This document shows, in pieces, positions 55,361 through 64,000 of a stretch of 64,000 nucleotides of DNA (within the stretch, counting starts at the first letter, position 1; each line of letters opens with the position of its first letter). Both the position numbers and the translations under genes were made by a program. Source of the DNA: Dickeya dianthicola NCPPB 453 (lineage in GTDB: Bacteria; Pseudomonadota; Gammaproteobacteria; Enterobacterales; Enterobacteriaceae); NCBI RefSeq assembly GCF_000365305.1, contig NZ_CM001841.1, forward strand, positions 4,266,740 to 4,330,739. Reading direction: 5' to 3'. The notes below the pieces were generated by a model. It was not told the DNA's origin and searched no databases. It saw only the letters and a list, made by a program, of their open reading frames with translations.

Positions 55361-56857
55361 ATGCCGAGCTCTTCTTCTCTTTATGCCGCGATCGATTTAG
55401 GGTCCAACAGCTTTCACATGTTGGTCGTGCGTGAAGTGGCCGGCAGCGTACAGACACTGGCGCGCATCAAGCGTAAAGTCCGGCTGGCGGCCGGGCTGGA
55501 TGCCAGCAACCGCCTTTCGCCGGAAGCGATGCAGCGCGGCTGGCAATGTCTGGCGCTGTTTTCCGAACGGTTGCAGGATATCCCGCCCCAGCAGGTACGC
55601 GTCGTCGCGACGGCCACGCTAAGGCTGGCGACCAACGCTGACGAATTCCTTGAACGGGCCCGGCAAATTCTGGGCCTGCCGATTCAGGTCATCAGCGGCG
55701 AAGAAGAAGCACGGCTTATCTATCAGGGCGTCGCCCATACCACTGGCGGGCCGGAACAACGGCTGGTGGTGGATATCGGCGGCGGCAGCACCGAGCTGGC
55801 GACCGGCACCAGCGCCCATCATACCCAACTGTTCAGCCTGTCAATGGGTTGCGTCACCTGGCTGGAACGCTATTTTACCGACCGCGACCTGACCCTGGCG
55901 CATTTTGATCGAGCCGAACAAGCCGCCCGTGAGATGCTGCGCCCGGTGAAGGATATCCTGCGCCAGCAAGGCTGGCAGGTTTGCGTCGGCGCATCCGGCA
56001 CAGTGCAGGCGCTGCAGGAAATCATGGTGGCGCAGGGGATGGATGAATACATCACCCTCGGTAAACTGCGCCAACTGAAACAGCGCGCGATCCAGTGCAG
56101 CAAGCTGGAAGAGCTGGAAATCGAAGGGTTGACGCTGGAACGAGCGCTGGTGTTTCCCAGCGGCCTGTCGATTCTGCTGGCGGTCTTTCAGGAACTGGAG
56201 ATCGACTCCATGACGCTGGCGGGCGGCGCGTTGCGGGAAGGGCTGGTCTACGGCATGCTGCACCTGCCGATTGAGCAGGACATTCGCTACCGCACGCTGC
56301 AAAACCTGCAACGCCGCTATCTGCTGGATAGCGAACAGGCCCAGCGGGTCAGACTGCTGGCGGACAACTTTCTGCAACAGGTATCGCGCGACTGGCAGTT
56401 GGATGGTCGATGTCGGGAGTTGCTGGGCAGCGCCTGTCTGGTTCATGAAATCGGCCTGAGCGTCGATTTTCGTCAGGCGCCGTTGCATGCGGCCTATCTA
56501 GTTCGCAACAGCGACCTGCCCGGTTTCACGCCCGCCCAGAAAAAATTGCTGGCGACACTGCTGCAAAACCAGAGCAACACCATCGACCCCATCCCGCTGA
56601 CCCAACAAAACGCCCTGCCGGTCAATCTGGCGCAACGGCTTTGCCGCCTGCTGCGTCTGGCGATCATCTTTGCCAGCCGTCGCCGCGACGACACGCTGCC
56701 GGCAGTCAGGCTGCGGGTAGAAGGGGAAAGCCTGCGCGTCATTCTGCCCGCCGGCTGGCTCGACCAACACCCGCTGCGAACCGAAACCCTGTCGCAGGAA
56801 AGCCTGTGGCAGAGTTATGTGCATTGGCCGCTCATCATAGAAGAACACGCTATCTGA
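55361..56857 (+). CDS. gppA: Guanosine-5'-triphosphate,3'-diphosphate pyrophosphatase
   Basis: GppA converts pppGpp to ppGpp and can act as an exopolyphosphatase, part of stringent-response turnover. The 498-residue protein has the ASKHA-fold Ppx/GppA N-terminal half ([32 protein letters not shown] and [12 protein letters not shown]) and a C-terminal HD-like helical half ([13 protein letters not shown]). Start: ATG at 55361 aligns with the E. coli N-terminus; a TTG at 55355 is also in frame. It sits 7 bp after rhlB, probably cotranscribed. In E. coli the next gene is rep; here two polygalacturonase genes intervene. Confidence 0.95.
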   Translation: MPSSSSLYAAIDLGSNSFHMLVVREVAGSVQTLARIKRKVRLAAGLDASNRLSPEAMQRGWQCLALFSERLQDIPPQQVRVVATATLRLATNADEFLERARQILGLPIQVISGEEEARLIYQGVAHTTGGPEQRLVVDIGGGSTELATGTSAHHTQLFSLSMGCVTWLERYFTDRDLTLAHFDRAEQAAREMLRPVKDILRQQGWQVCVGASGTVQALQEIMVAQGMDEYITLGKLRQLKQRAIQCSKLEELEIEGLTLERALVFPSGLSILLAVFQELEIDSMTLAGGALREGLVYGMLHLPIEQDIRYRTLQNLQRRYLLDSEQAQRVRLLADNFLQQVSRDWQLDGRCRELLGSACLVHEIGLSVDFRQAPLHAAYLVRNSDLPGFTPAQKKLLATLLQNQSNTIDPIPLTQQNALPVNLAQRLCRLLRLAIIFASRRRDDTLPAVRLRVEGESLRVILPAGWLDQHPLRTETLSQESLWQSYVHWPLIIEEHAI

Positions 56858-56864
56858 CAGCAAA

Positions 56865-56894
56865 AAGGGGTAACAATTCGTTACCCCTTTCTTT
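56865..56894 (+). terminator. gppA terminator
   Basis: The stem AAAGGGGTAAC/GTTACCCCTTT with the loop AATTC is followed by CTTT, seven bases after the gppA stop. The same 30 bases recur exactly at 59007-59036 after the first polygalacturonase gene. Confidence 0.88.
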
Positions 56895-57039
56895 ATCTCG
56901 CTGTCTATTATTTGTTCAACCTTCCTAAAAATAGGAATGCGACGCGCATTTTTATCAAACACGACGTCTTAAAAATACGCATCTCTCTGTATGAAATACT
57001 CATCAGCTACTTGATTTCGGGACCAAAGAGGTAAAACAG

Positions 57040-58857
57040 ATGAAAGCCATCAGATTTTCGCAGCACCATGTCCTGATGTTGATAACGTTGGTATATCTAT
57101 TCAGCAATCAGGTTCAGGCTATGCCGACAACGGAGCCAATATCGCCAGTCTTACAGGCGCTTGCGCCGTCTATTGATGACCACAGCGTGGTGTTAGTCTG
57201 GCATGCGCCAGAAGATACATCCGCCATCGCCGATTACCAAATCCTCCAAAATGGTCGCCCCATCGGACTCGCCAGCCAGAATAATGACCAGCACTCACCA
57301 GCCAAACCGTATATCAGTGCATTTTATAAAAACGATGCCAGCAATTTTCACCACAGAGTGGTGATGCAAAGCTCGAAAATCGACGGACTACAAGCCAGTA
57401 CCAGCTACCAGTTTACGGTACGGGCAATCTATGCCGACGGCGGTGTTTCCTCTGCCAGCAACAGCGTCACGATCACCACCACCGCCATACCACAGGTTAT
57501 CGACATTACCCATTACGGTGCCAAAGGCGATGGCACCACGCTGAATACCAGCGCGATCCAACGCGCGATCGATGCCTGCCCGCCTGGCTGTTGGGTCAAT
57601 GTACCGGCCGGGGTATACAAAACCGGCGCCCTGTGGATGAAAAGCGACATGACGCTGAATCTGTCAAAAGGTGCGACTCTGTTTGGTTCCGACAATGCCG
57701 CAGATTACCCAGACAGTTACACCATCAGCAATAATCCAACAAAAATGCTGCCAGCCTCGCTGCTAAACGTCATCAATAAAGCCGACTATAAAGCCGGAGT
57801 TCAGTATACCCGTCTCGTCGGCCCAGGTACCATTGACGGCAACGGCTGGAAACACGGTATCTATAGCAGAGATGAATTGGGTAACAGCCTGCCGCAATAT
57901 GTAAAGAGTAACAACAACAACGTCAGCCAGGACGGCATTCTGGCGAAGAATCAGGTAAATGCAGCGCTGGCGAAAGGCATAGCCCTCAAAACCGCTTACA
58001 GCCAGTATCGTTCCAACCTGATTACCCTGCACGGCATCCAGAACGCCTATATTGCCGGTATCACGATCCGTAATCCGTCCAATCACGGCATCGTGTTCAT
58101 AGGAGGCCGGAACGTGATTGAAAACGGCGTCATTCACCAGACCTTTAATGCCAATAACGGTGATGGCGTCGAGTTCACGAACAACCAAGATATCATCGTG
58201 TTAAACAGCTTGTTCGATACCGGTGATGACTGCATCAATTTTTCGGCGGGCCTCGGGCAGGAAGCTCAGAAACAAACCCCGACCCAGAATGCCTGGCTGT
58301 TTAATAACTACTTCCGCCACGGTCACGGTGCTGTAGTCATGGGCAGCCACACCGGTGCGGGTATTAGCAATGTATTGGCAGAGAATAACGTGATGAATCA
58401 AACCGATATGGGCTTACGTGCCAAGAGTTCGCCAAACATCGGCGGCGGTGCGCACGATATCACCTTTCGTAATAACGCGATGGCAAATCTGGCGACGCAG
58501 GCGGTTTTAGTCACATTGAATTACGTGGATGCCAATGGCACCAATGTATATACCCCAGCCAGCGTACCAGCTAGCTTTCATAACTTTACCGTCAAAAATA
58601 TCACGGTACAGAATATCATCGGCACAAGCCCGTCAATTCAAATCGAGGGCAACAGCAATAAAGAGGTCTGGAACAGCCAGTTGAATTTCTTCAACATGAA
58701 ACTCACCAATATCATGCCGACGTCAATCAGTAATCTGGCGGATAGTCAGTTTAATAATGTTACCTTCAGCAACCTGAGAGCAGGCTCATCACCGTGGAAA
58801 TTCGGCAAAGTGAGAAATGTCATGGTGAATGGACAAGCCGTACCTCCCGCCCTTTGA
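57040..58857 (+). CDS. Secreted exo-polygalacturonase (GH28, Peh family)
   Basis: An exo-poly-alpha-galacturonosidase that would release digalacturonate from the ends of pectate in the periplasm or outside the cell. The 605-residue product has a Sec signal peptide (residues 1-27, cut after QVQA), a fibronectin-III-like domain (about 40-145, ending YQFTVRAIYADGG) and a GH28 right-handed beta-helix. GH28 residues are in NGDGVE near 373, DTGDDCIN near 393, GHGAVVMGSH near 427 and LRAK near 459, so it should be active. It is a diverged paralogue of the next gene. Clustered pehV, pehW and pehX genes are known in Dickeya; I cannot say which name applies. GAGG precedes the ATG. Confidence 0.93.
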   Translation: MKAIRFSQHHVLMLITLVYLFSNQVQAMPTTEPISPVLQALAPSIDDHSVVLVWHAPEDTSAIADYQILQNGRPIGLASQNNDQHSPAKPYISAFYKNDASNFHHRVVMQSSKIDGLQASTSYQFTVRAIYADGGVSSASNSVTITTTAIPQVIDITHYGAKGDGTTLNTSAIQRAIDACPPGCWVNVPAGVYKTGALWMKSDMTLNLSKGATLFGSDNAADYPDSYTISNNPTKMLPASLLNVINKADYKAGVQYTRLVGPGTIDGNGWKHGIYSRDELGNSLPQYVKSNNNNVSQDGILAKNQVNAALAKGIALKTAYSQYRSNLITLHGIQNAYIAGITIRNPSNHGIVFIGGRNVIENGVIHQTFNANNGDGVEFTNNQDIIVLNSLFDTGDDCINFSAGLGQEAQKQTPTQNAWLFNNYFRHGHGAVVMGSHTGAGISNVLAENNVMNQTDMGLRAKSSPNIGGGAHDITFRNNAMANLATQAVLVTLNYVDANGTNVYTPASVPASFHNFTVKNITVQNIIGTSPSIQIEGNSNKEVWNSQLNFFNMKLTNIMPTSISNLADSQFNNVTFSNLRAGSSPWKFGKVRNVMVNGQAVPPAL

Positions 58858-59193
58858 TGGCAACAGTACGACCTGATTACTTACGCCTGTCGGGGCAGCC
58901 CGGTGTTTTTCTTTAACGCCGTCGCAGACTTCCACTGATGATGGCGTCAAGAGCAAAAGCTTGCCGGGTCGGTCTGTCGGTGCCAAACACACCATCTAAC
59001 GGCAAGAAGGGGTAACAATTCGTTACCCCTTTCTTTTATCCCCTCGACTAATTTGTGATCCCTTCCGGGGAAAAAAGAAATACGGGATGTATTTTTATAA
59101 AACACCGTTTCGTGTTGGGCGTCGTGCTGTGTCCAGCCCGAGTTCGGACCATAGTTATCTGAACTTAAATATAAATAGCTCTAAGGAACAAGG
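58858..59193 (+). promoter_or_regulatory. Spacer between the two polygalacturonase genes
   Basis: No gene is seen in these 336 bp. A weak CGGG/CCCG hairpin with TTTTTCTTT (about 58890-58912) may end the first gene. A strong hairpin at 59007-59036 copies the gppA terminator. TTTTATAAAACACCGTTTCG at 59093-59112 resembles a KdgR operator, the pectinolysis repressor site; the homologous spot before the first gene (about 56951-56966) is a poorer match. Confidence 0.55.
59007..59036 (+). terminator. Duplicated terminator between the polygalacturonase genes
   Basis: Thirty bases identical to the gppA terminator (56865-56894), with the stem GGGGTAAC/GTTACCCC and a CTTTT tail. It lies 149 bases after the first polygalacturonase stop, not close behind it, which suggests it was carried along by a tandem duplication. 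Confidence 0.85.
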
Positions 59194-61008
59194 ATGAGAA
59201 TGACCACAATTTCCCGGCGTCATGCTCTGGCGTCGCTGGTATCGGCATGCCTGATCGGCACCCCGGCATTAGCCGCAACCAGTACTACTCAGGCTCCGCA
59301 AAAGTTACAGATCCCTACACTCTCTTACGATGATCACAGCGTTATGCTGGTGTGGGACGCGCCGGAAGACACGTCCAACATTACCGACTATCAGATTTAC
59401 CAAAATGGCCAGTTGATTGGACTCGCCAGCCAAAATAATGACAAAAACTCGCCGGCCAAACCGTACATCAGTGCGTTCTACAAAAGTGACGCCGCGAATT
59501 TTCACCACCGGATTGTGCTGCAAAACGCTAAAGTCGATGGCCTGAAAGCCGTCACCGATTACCAGTTTACCGTTCGTGCGGTCTATGCCGATGGCTCGAC
59601 CTCGACCGACAGCAACACGGTTACCGCCACCACCACCGCAGTACCCAAAGTCATCAACATCACCCAGTACGGCGCCAAAGGCGACGGCACCACGCTTAAT
59701 ACCAGCACGATTCAGAAAGCGATTGACGCCTGCCCAACCGGTTGCCGTATCGACGTTCCGGCCGGGGTGTTCAAAACCGGCGCTCTGTGGCTGAAAAGCG
59801 ATATGACGCTGAATCTGTTGCAGGGTGCGACGCTGCTGGGGTCGGACAATGCGGCCGACTATCCCGATGCGTATAAAATTTACAGCTACGTCTCGCAGGT
59901 ACGCCCTGCTTCACTGCTGAACGCTATCGATAAAAACAGCTCGGCTGTGGGCACCTTTAAAAACATCCGTATCGTCGGTAAAGGCATTATCGACGGCAAC
60001 GGCTGGAAACGCAGTGCGGATGCCAAAGATGAACTGGGCAATACCCTGCCGCAGTACGTGAAGAGTGATAACAGCAAAGTGAGCAAAGATGGCATTCTGG
60101 CGAAAAACCAGGTGGCGGCGGCCGTGGCTACCGGCATGGATACCAAAACCGCCTACAGCCAGCGCCGCTCCAGTTTGGTCACCCTACGCGGCGTCCAAAA
60201 CGCCTATATCGCCGATGTCGCCATCCGCAACCCGGCTAACCACGGCATCATGTTCCTGGAAAGCGAGAATGTGGTGGAAAACGGCGTTATCCACCAGACG
60301 TTCAATGCCAACAATGGCGATGGCGTCGAATTTGGCAACAGCCAAAACATCATGGTATTCAACAGCGTGTTCGATACCGGGGACGATAGCATCAACTTCG
60401 CAGCAGGGATGGGCCAGGACGCACAGAAGCAAGAACCTTCGCAAAACGCCTGGTTGTTCAACAACTTTTTCCGTCACGGCCACGGCGCTGTGGTGTTAGG
60501 CAGCCACACCGGCGCAGGCATTGTCGATGTCCTGGCGGAAAACAACGTGATAACCCAGAACGACATCGGTCTGCGCGCCAAGAGCGCCCCGGCCATCGGC
60601 GGCGGCGCACATGGCATCGTGTTCCGCAATAGCGCGATGAAAAACCTGGCCAAACAGGCCGTCATCGTGACGTTAAGTTACGCCGACAACAACGGCACCA
60701 TCGACTACACCCCGGCCAAAGTGCCCGCACGATTCTATGACTTCACCGTCAAAAACGTCACCGTGCAGGACAGTACCGGCTCAAGCCCGGCGATTGAGAT
60801 CACCGGCGACAGCAGCAAAGATATCTGGCATAGCCAGTTTATCTTCAGCAACATGAAACTCAGCGGCGTAAGCCCGACTTCAATCAGCGACCTGAGCGAC
60901 AGCCAGTTCAACAACCTGACGTTCAGCAATCTGCGCAGCGGCTCTTCACCGTGGAAATTCGGCACGGTGAAAAACGTCACCGTGGACGGCAAAATCGTCA
61001 CCCCCTGA
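59194..61008 (+). CDS. pehX: Exo-poly-alpha-D-galacturonosidase PehX
   Basis: PehX hydrolyses pectate from the non-reducing end to digalacturonate, which is then taken up and induces pectinolysis genes. The 604-residue protein closely follows the known 602-residue Erwinia chrysanthemi PehX from the YDDHS region onward. After the signal come an FN3-like domain (about 35-145) and a GH28 beta-helix with the NGDGVE, DTGDDSIN, GHGAVVLGSH and LRAK catalytic motifs. The N-terminus reads MRMTTISRRHALASLVSACL with ALA-A for cleavage near 27; the SRRHAL sequence looks like a Tat motif, unlike the first gene. AAGGA lies six bases before the ATG. Confidence 0.94.
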   Translation: MRMTTISRRHALASLVSACLIGTPALAATSTTQAPQKLQIPTLSYDDHSVMLVWDAPEDTSNITDYQIYQNGQLIGLASQNNDKNSPAKPYISAFYKSDAANFHHRIVLQNAKVDGLKAVTDYQFTVRAVYADGSTSTDSNTVTATTTAVPKVINITQYGAKGDGTTLNTSTIQKAIDACPTGCRIDVPAGVFKTGALWLKSDMTLNLLQGATLLGSDNAADYPDAYKIYSYVSQVRPASLLNAIDKNSSAVGTFKNIRIVGKGIIDGNGWKRSADAKDELGNTLPQYVKSDNSKVSKDGILAKNQVAAAVATGMDTKTAYSQRRSSLVTLRGVQNAYIADVAIRNPANHGIMFLESENVVENGVIHQTFNANNGDGVEFGNSQNIMVFNSVFDTGDDSINFAAGMGQDAQKQEPSQNAWLFNNFFRHGHGAVVLGSHTGAGIVDVLAENNVITQNDIGLRAKSAPAIGGGAHGIVFRNSAMKNLAKQAVIVTLSYADNNGTIDYTPAKVPARFYDFTVKNVTVQDSTGSSPAIEITGDSSKDIWHSQFIFSNMKLSGVSPTSISDLSDSQFNNLTFSNLRSGSSPWKFGTVKNVTVDGKIVTP

Positions 61009-61023
61009 CCGGGAGTGACCCGC

Positions 61024-61054
61024 ACGCCGGGCCGCCGCGCCCGGCGTATTTTCC
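61024..61054. terminator. pehX terminator
   Basis: A perfect nine-base-pair stem ACGCCGGGC/GCCCGGCGT with a six-base loop is followed by ATTTTCC on the plus strand, between the convergent pehX and rep. Confidence 0.75.
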
Positions 61055-61058
61055 TTCA

Positions 61059-63083
61059 TCACTCTTTGTCTCTGGCCTTTGCCAGTTGAGCGCGCAGGTT
61101 AGCCAGATGGTTCTGCCCTTTCTGCATCCGCTCCTGCGGGCTGGCGACCTTGCGTTCGGTTTCCCACATCACATCGTCCTGCGGCAACTCCAGCAGAAAA
61201 CGGCTCGGCTCCGGGCGAATCAACTCACCATATTGCCGCCGCTCGCGACACAGGGTGAAGGTCAGTTCTTTCTGCGCGCGGGTGATACCGACATAGGCCA
61301 GACGGCGCTCCTCATCGATATTATCCTCATCGATGCTGGTCTGGTGCGGCAACAATCCTTCTTCCATGCCGACCAGATACACATACGGGAACTCCAGCCC
61401 CTTGGACGCGTGCAGCGTCATCAGTTGCACCTGCTCCAGCTCTTCCTCGGCTTCGTTACGCTCCATCATGTCGCGCAGAGTAAACCGGGTCACCACCTGA
61501 GTCAGCGTCATCGGCTCGTCAAGGTCGCTGCCTTCCAGCATCTCCGTCATCCAGGTAAACAGCGTATTGACGTTTTTCATGCGCATTTCCGCCGCCTTCG
61601 GACTCGGCGAGGTTTCGTACAACCAGCTTTCGTAATCCAGACCGTGGATCAGGTCACGCACCGCCTTAACCGGCTCTGGCTCCGCCAGCCGGGCGATGTC
61701 GCCCATCCACTGGGTGAAACGCTGCAATGACTCCAGCCCGCGCCCGCTCAGGGTCTGGCTCAGCCCCATGTCGAAGCTGGCGTTGAACAGGCTGCGATTA
61801 CGCTGATTGGCCCACTCGCCCAGCTTCTGCAATGTCGCCGGGCCGATTTCGCGCTTCGGCGTATTCACGACGCGCAGAAACGCGCTGTCGTCTTCCGGGT
61901 TGGTCAGCACGCGCAAATAAGCCAGCAAATCCTTGATTTCCGGGCGGGAGAAAAACGACGTGCCGCCGGAAATGCGGTAAGGGATGCGGTTTTGCATCAG
62001 CACTTTTTCAAACAACCGCGACTGATGGTTGCCGCGATAAAGAATAGCGTAGTCGCCGTACTGGGTTTTCCGGATGAAGTGATGGGCAATCAGTTCCCCC
62101 ACCACCCGTTCGGCCTCGTGGTCTTCGTTATTGGCGGTGATGATTTTCAGCTCTTCGCCATAACCCAGCTCGGAGTAAAGCCGCTTTTCGAACACGTGCG
62201 GGTTGTTGGCGATCAGAATATTGGCGGCCTTGAGAATACGACCGGACGAGCGGTAATTCTGCTCCAGCTTGATCACCTGCAACTGCGGAAAATCCTGCTG
62301 CAACAGCGACAAATTTTGCGGGCGGGCGCCGCGCCAGGAGTAAATCGACTGGTCGTCATCACCCACCACGGTAAAACGTGCCCGGCTGCCGACCAGCAGC
62401 TTTATCAGCTCGTACTGGCTGGTGTTGGTGTCCTGATATTCGTCCACCAGCAGATAGCGCAGGCGGTTCTGCCAGCGCTCACGCACTTCTTCATTACGTT
62501 TGAGCAGCAGCGTCGGCAACAGGATCAGGTCATCAAAATCCAGCACGTTGCAGGCGCGCAGGTGCTCGTCATATAAACGGTAGCAATGCGCGAATAACCG
62601 GTCCTGTTCCGAGCGCGCCAGCGCCGCCGCCTGCGCCGGGTCAATCAGGTCGTTTTTCCAGTTGGACAGGGCGGACACCAGCTGTTGCAGCAAGTCTTTG
62701 TCATTCTGCAACCATAGCTCGGTCAGCTCTTTCAGCAGCGCCAGCTGATCCTGATCGTCAAACAGCGAAAAATTGGACTTCATGCCCAGCGCGGCGTATT
62801 CGCGCTTGATGATCTCCAGCCCCAGCGTATGGAAGGTGGCGATCAGCAGACCACGGGTTTCCTTACGCCCCAGCGTCTGCGCCACACGCTCCTTCATCTC
62901 CCGCGCGGCCTTATTGGTAAAGGTCACCGCGGCGATGTGGCGCGCCTGATAACCGCAGCCACGAATCAGGTGCGCGATTTTCTGGGTAATCACCCGGGTT
63001 TTGCCGGATCCCGCCCCGGCCAGTACCAGACAGGGACCGGTCACAAATTCAACGGCGTGTTGTTGGCTGGGATTCATGCGCAT
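61059..63083 (-). CDS. rep: ATP-dependent DNA helicase Rep
   Basis: Rep is a superfamily 1A 3'-5' helicase that associates with the replisome and clears proteins ahead of forks. The 674-residue protein (E. coli 673) is colinear with E. coli Rep. It has [10 protein letters not shown] near residues 20-29, [63 protein letters not shown] and [14 protein letters not shown]. Start: ATG at 63083 ([13 protein letters not shown]) matches the family; a frame open to 63143 adds 20 unrelated residues. In E. coli it neighbours gppA; here pectinase genes separate the two. Confidence 0.96.
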   Translation of the reverse strand: MRMNPSQQHAVEFVTGPCLVLAGAGSGKTRVITQKIAHLIRGCGYQARHIAAVTFTNKAAREMKERVAQTLGRKETRGLLIATFHTLGLEIIKREYAALGMKSNFSLFDDQDQLALLKELTELWLQNDKDLLQQLVSALSNWKNDLIDPAQAAALARSEQDRLFAHCYRLYDEHLRACNVLDFDDLILLPTLLLKRNEEVRERWQNRLRYLLVDEYQDTNTSQYELIKLLVGSRARFTVVGDDDQSIYSWRGARPQNLSLLQQDFPQLQVIKLEQNYRSSGRILKAANILIANNPHVFEKRLYSELGYGEELKIITANNEDHEAERVVGELIAHHFIRKTQYGDYAILYRGNHQSRLFEKVLMQNRIPYRISGGTSFFSRPEIKDLLAYLRVLTNPEDDSAFLRVVNTPKREIGPATLQKLGEWANQRNRSLFNASFDMGLSQTLSGRGLESLQRFTQWMGDIARLAEPEPVKAVRDLIHGLDYESWLYETSPSPKAAEMRMKNVNTLFTWMTEMLEGSDLDEPMTLTQVVTRFTLRDMMERNEAEEELEQVQLMTLHASKGLEFPYVYLVGMEEGLLPHQTSIDEDNIDEERRLAYVGITRAQKELTFTLCRERRQYGELIRPEPSRFLLELPQDDVMWETERKVASPQERMQKGQNHLANLRAQLAKARDKE

Positions 63084-63268
63084 GGTGTTTCGTGCTCGAC
63101 GTTCAAACGGAAAGGGGATGATAACAGAAGAGGATTGTAGCAAAAGTCAGGGCCGGGGCGAGGATCCATTAGCCCGCTTCTGAACGCGCCCCGCATTTCC
63201 TTTCCTGATAAGGGGGTGCTAGGCTGTGCCTTGCAACATCGGCTTACCCTTTGCTAAAGGAGCGTACT

Positions 63269-63550
63269 ATGGCAAATACCGCGGCAGCATTGCACATTCT
63301 GGTGGATACCGAACAACAGGCCACCGACATTCTGTCTCAACTGGAGAAGGGAGCAGATTTTCAGCAGTTGGCAAAAAAACATTCAACCTGCCCGTCAAAG
63401 CATAACGGCGGCGATTTGGGAGAATTCCGCAAAGGCGACATGGTGCCGGATTTTGATAAAGCGGTGTTTTCCTGCGAACTGCTCAAACCCGTCGGCCCGG
63501 TCAAAACCCAGTTCGGCTACCACATCATCAAGGTGCTGTACCGTAACTAA
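63269..63550 (+). CDS. ppiC: Parvulin-type peptidyl-prolyl isomerase C
   Basis: PpiC is the small cytoplasmic parvulin that catalyses cis-trans isomerisation of peptidyl-prolyl bonds. The 93 residues equal the E. coli length. The rotamase core is complete: [12 protein letters not shown] at the start, [18 protein letters not shown] near residues 37-54, the [10 protein letters not shown] stretch and the FGYHIIKVL end with its histidine. The start at 63269 has AAAGGAG six bases upstream; an in-frame ATG at 63251 precedes that site. It is divergent from rep, as in E. coli. Confidence 0.96.
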   Translation: MANTAAALHILVDTEQQATDILSQLEKGADFQQLAKKHSTCPSKHNGGDLGEFRKGDMVPDFDKAVFSCELLKPVGPVKTQFGYHIIKVLYRN

Positions 63551-63552
63551 CT

Positions 63553-63576
63553 GAGGGGCGGCGCATGCCGCCTCTT
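63553..63576. terminator. Hairpin between ppiC and putA
   Basis: GGCGGC-GCAT-GCCGCC, extended by flanking GAG/CTC pairs, lies between the convergent ppiC and putA stops. There is no long T run, so it is a weak or bidirectional terminator at best. Confidence 0.5.
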
Positions 63577-63582
63577 CAGATA

Positions 63583-64000
63583 TTATCCTATCGTCATCAG
63601 GCTGGCGTTGCCGCCGGCCGCTGCGGTGTTGATGCTCAGCGAGCGCTCGATCAGCAGCCGTTCCAGCACAATGTCGGTTTCGCCGCGGGACAACCCCTGC
63701 ACGCCGACAATCGCGCCGTCGCGCTGCGCCAGTTGTTCGCTCAGGTGGCGCAACCGATCGGCGTCGCCATGAAAAATCACCGCGTCAAACCGGCTGTCGT
63801 CGGTCACCCCGTCACGACAAAACGCCACCCGCGTTTGCACCGCCTCGGGCAGTTGCCGATACAGCGCCTGCCGTTCGGGCGCCTCGACCCACAACGCCCG
63901 GCTGCCCACCGCCAGCACCGCCGCCAGTTGCACCAGCGCGTCATCGTCATTATCCGCCACGCACAGCACCTGCTCGCGCGGCAGCAGCGTATAGGTATCG
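63583..64000 (-). CDS. putA: PutA C-terminal end (proline utilisation), cut by the window edge
   Basis: Only the last 139 codons are in the window; the gene continues past 64000. The visible part ends GQIG-type as in PutA: ...LLIERSLSINTAAAGGN followed by ASLMTIG, the conserved C-terminus of trifunctional PutA, preceded by FHGDADRLRHLSEQLAQRDG and YTLLPREQVLCVAD. PutA oxidises proline to glutamate through its proline dehydrogenase and aldehyde dehydrogenase domains and represses put genes through an N-terminal DNA-binding domain. Neither the catalytic domains nor the N-terminus can be judged here. The neighbour is ppiC, convergent. Confidence 0.9.
   Translation of the reverse strand, partial: DTYTLLPREQVLCVADNDDDALVQLAAVLAVGSRALWVEAPERQALYRQLPEAVQTRVAFCRDGVTDDSRFDAVIFHGDADRLRHLSEQLAQRDGAIVGVQGLSRGETDIVLERLLIERSLSINTAAAGGNASLMTIG

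Overview
The window is chromosomal DNA of an enterobacterium of the soft-rot group. The gene order follows the Enterobacterales backbone around uvrD, cyaA, hem, wec, rho and rep. Two secreted exo-polygalacturonases of the PehX type sit in that backbone, which points to Dickeya (the former Erwinia chrysanthemi). The species call is inference from remembered protein families, not from a database search. I see no prophage, insertion sequence or CRISPR array.

Left part (1-11.8 kb): a two-copy structured repeat, the iron-responsive small RNA RyhB under a Fur box, then glycerol-3-phosphate use (glpABC, divergent glpT). Next come yigL and pldB, the amino-acid exporters rhtB and rhtC, and recQ. pldA, which normally lies beside recQ, is reduced to a C-terminal fragment.

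Middle backbone (12-29.6 kb): yigI, rarD, an abrB-type membrane protein, corA, uvrD, the chained set yigB-xerC-yigA-dapF-lptM, cyaY, cyaA (TTG start, CRP site upstream), hemCDXY and the small RNA GlmZ with a sigma54-type promoter and two candidate GlrR sites.

Accessory segment (29.9-38.3 kb), between glmZ and a tRNA operon: a six-gene minus-strand operon encoding an M20 amidohydrolase, a polar amino-acid ABC transporter, a GNAT acetyltransferase and a fumarase/adenylosuccinate-lyase superfamily enzyme. Five of the six match the Bacillus subtilis yxeLMNOP set for S-(2-succino)cysteine salvage. A lyase replaces the YxeK monooxygenase, so the likely output is cysteine plus fumarate. Next to it are an NTF2-like protein, an iron-type alcohol dehydrogenase and an orphan second binding protein.

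Right backbone (38.4-64 kb): tRNA genes argX-hisR-leuT-proM, the threonine/serine permease yifK (thrP), and the enterobacterial common antigen cluster wecA-wzzE-wecB-wecC-wecD-wecE-wzxE-wecF-wzyE-wecG, which lacks rffG and rffH. Then come rho, trxA, rhlB, gppA, a tandem pair of polygalacturonases inserted between gppA and rep, rep, ppiC and the 3' end of putA. Short perfect or near-perfect tandem repeats of 14-21 bp recur at gene borders throughout the window.
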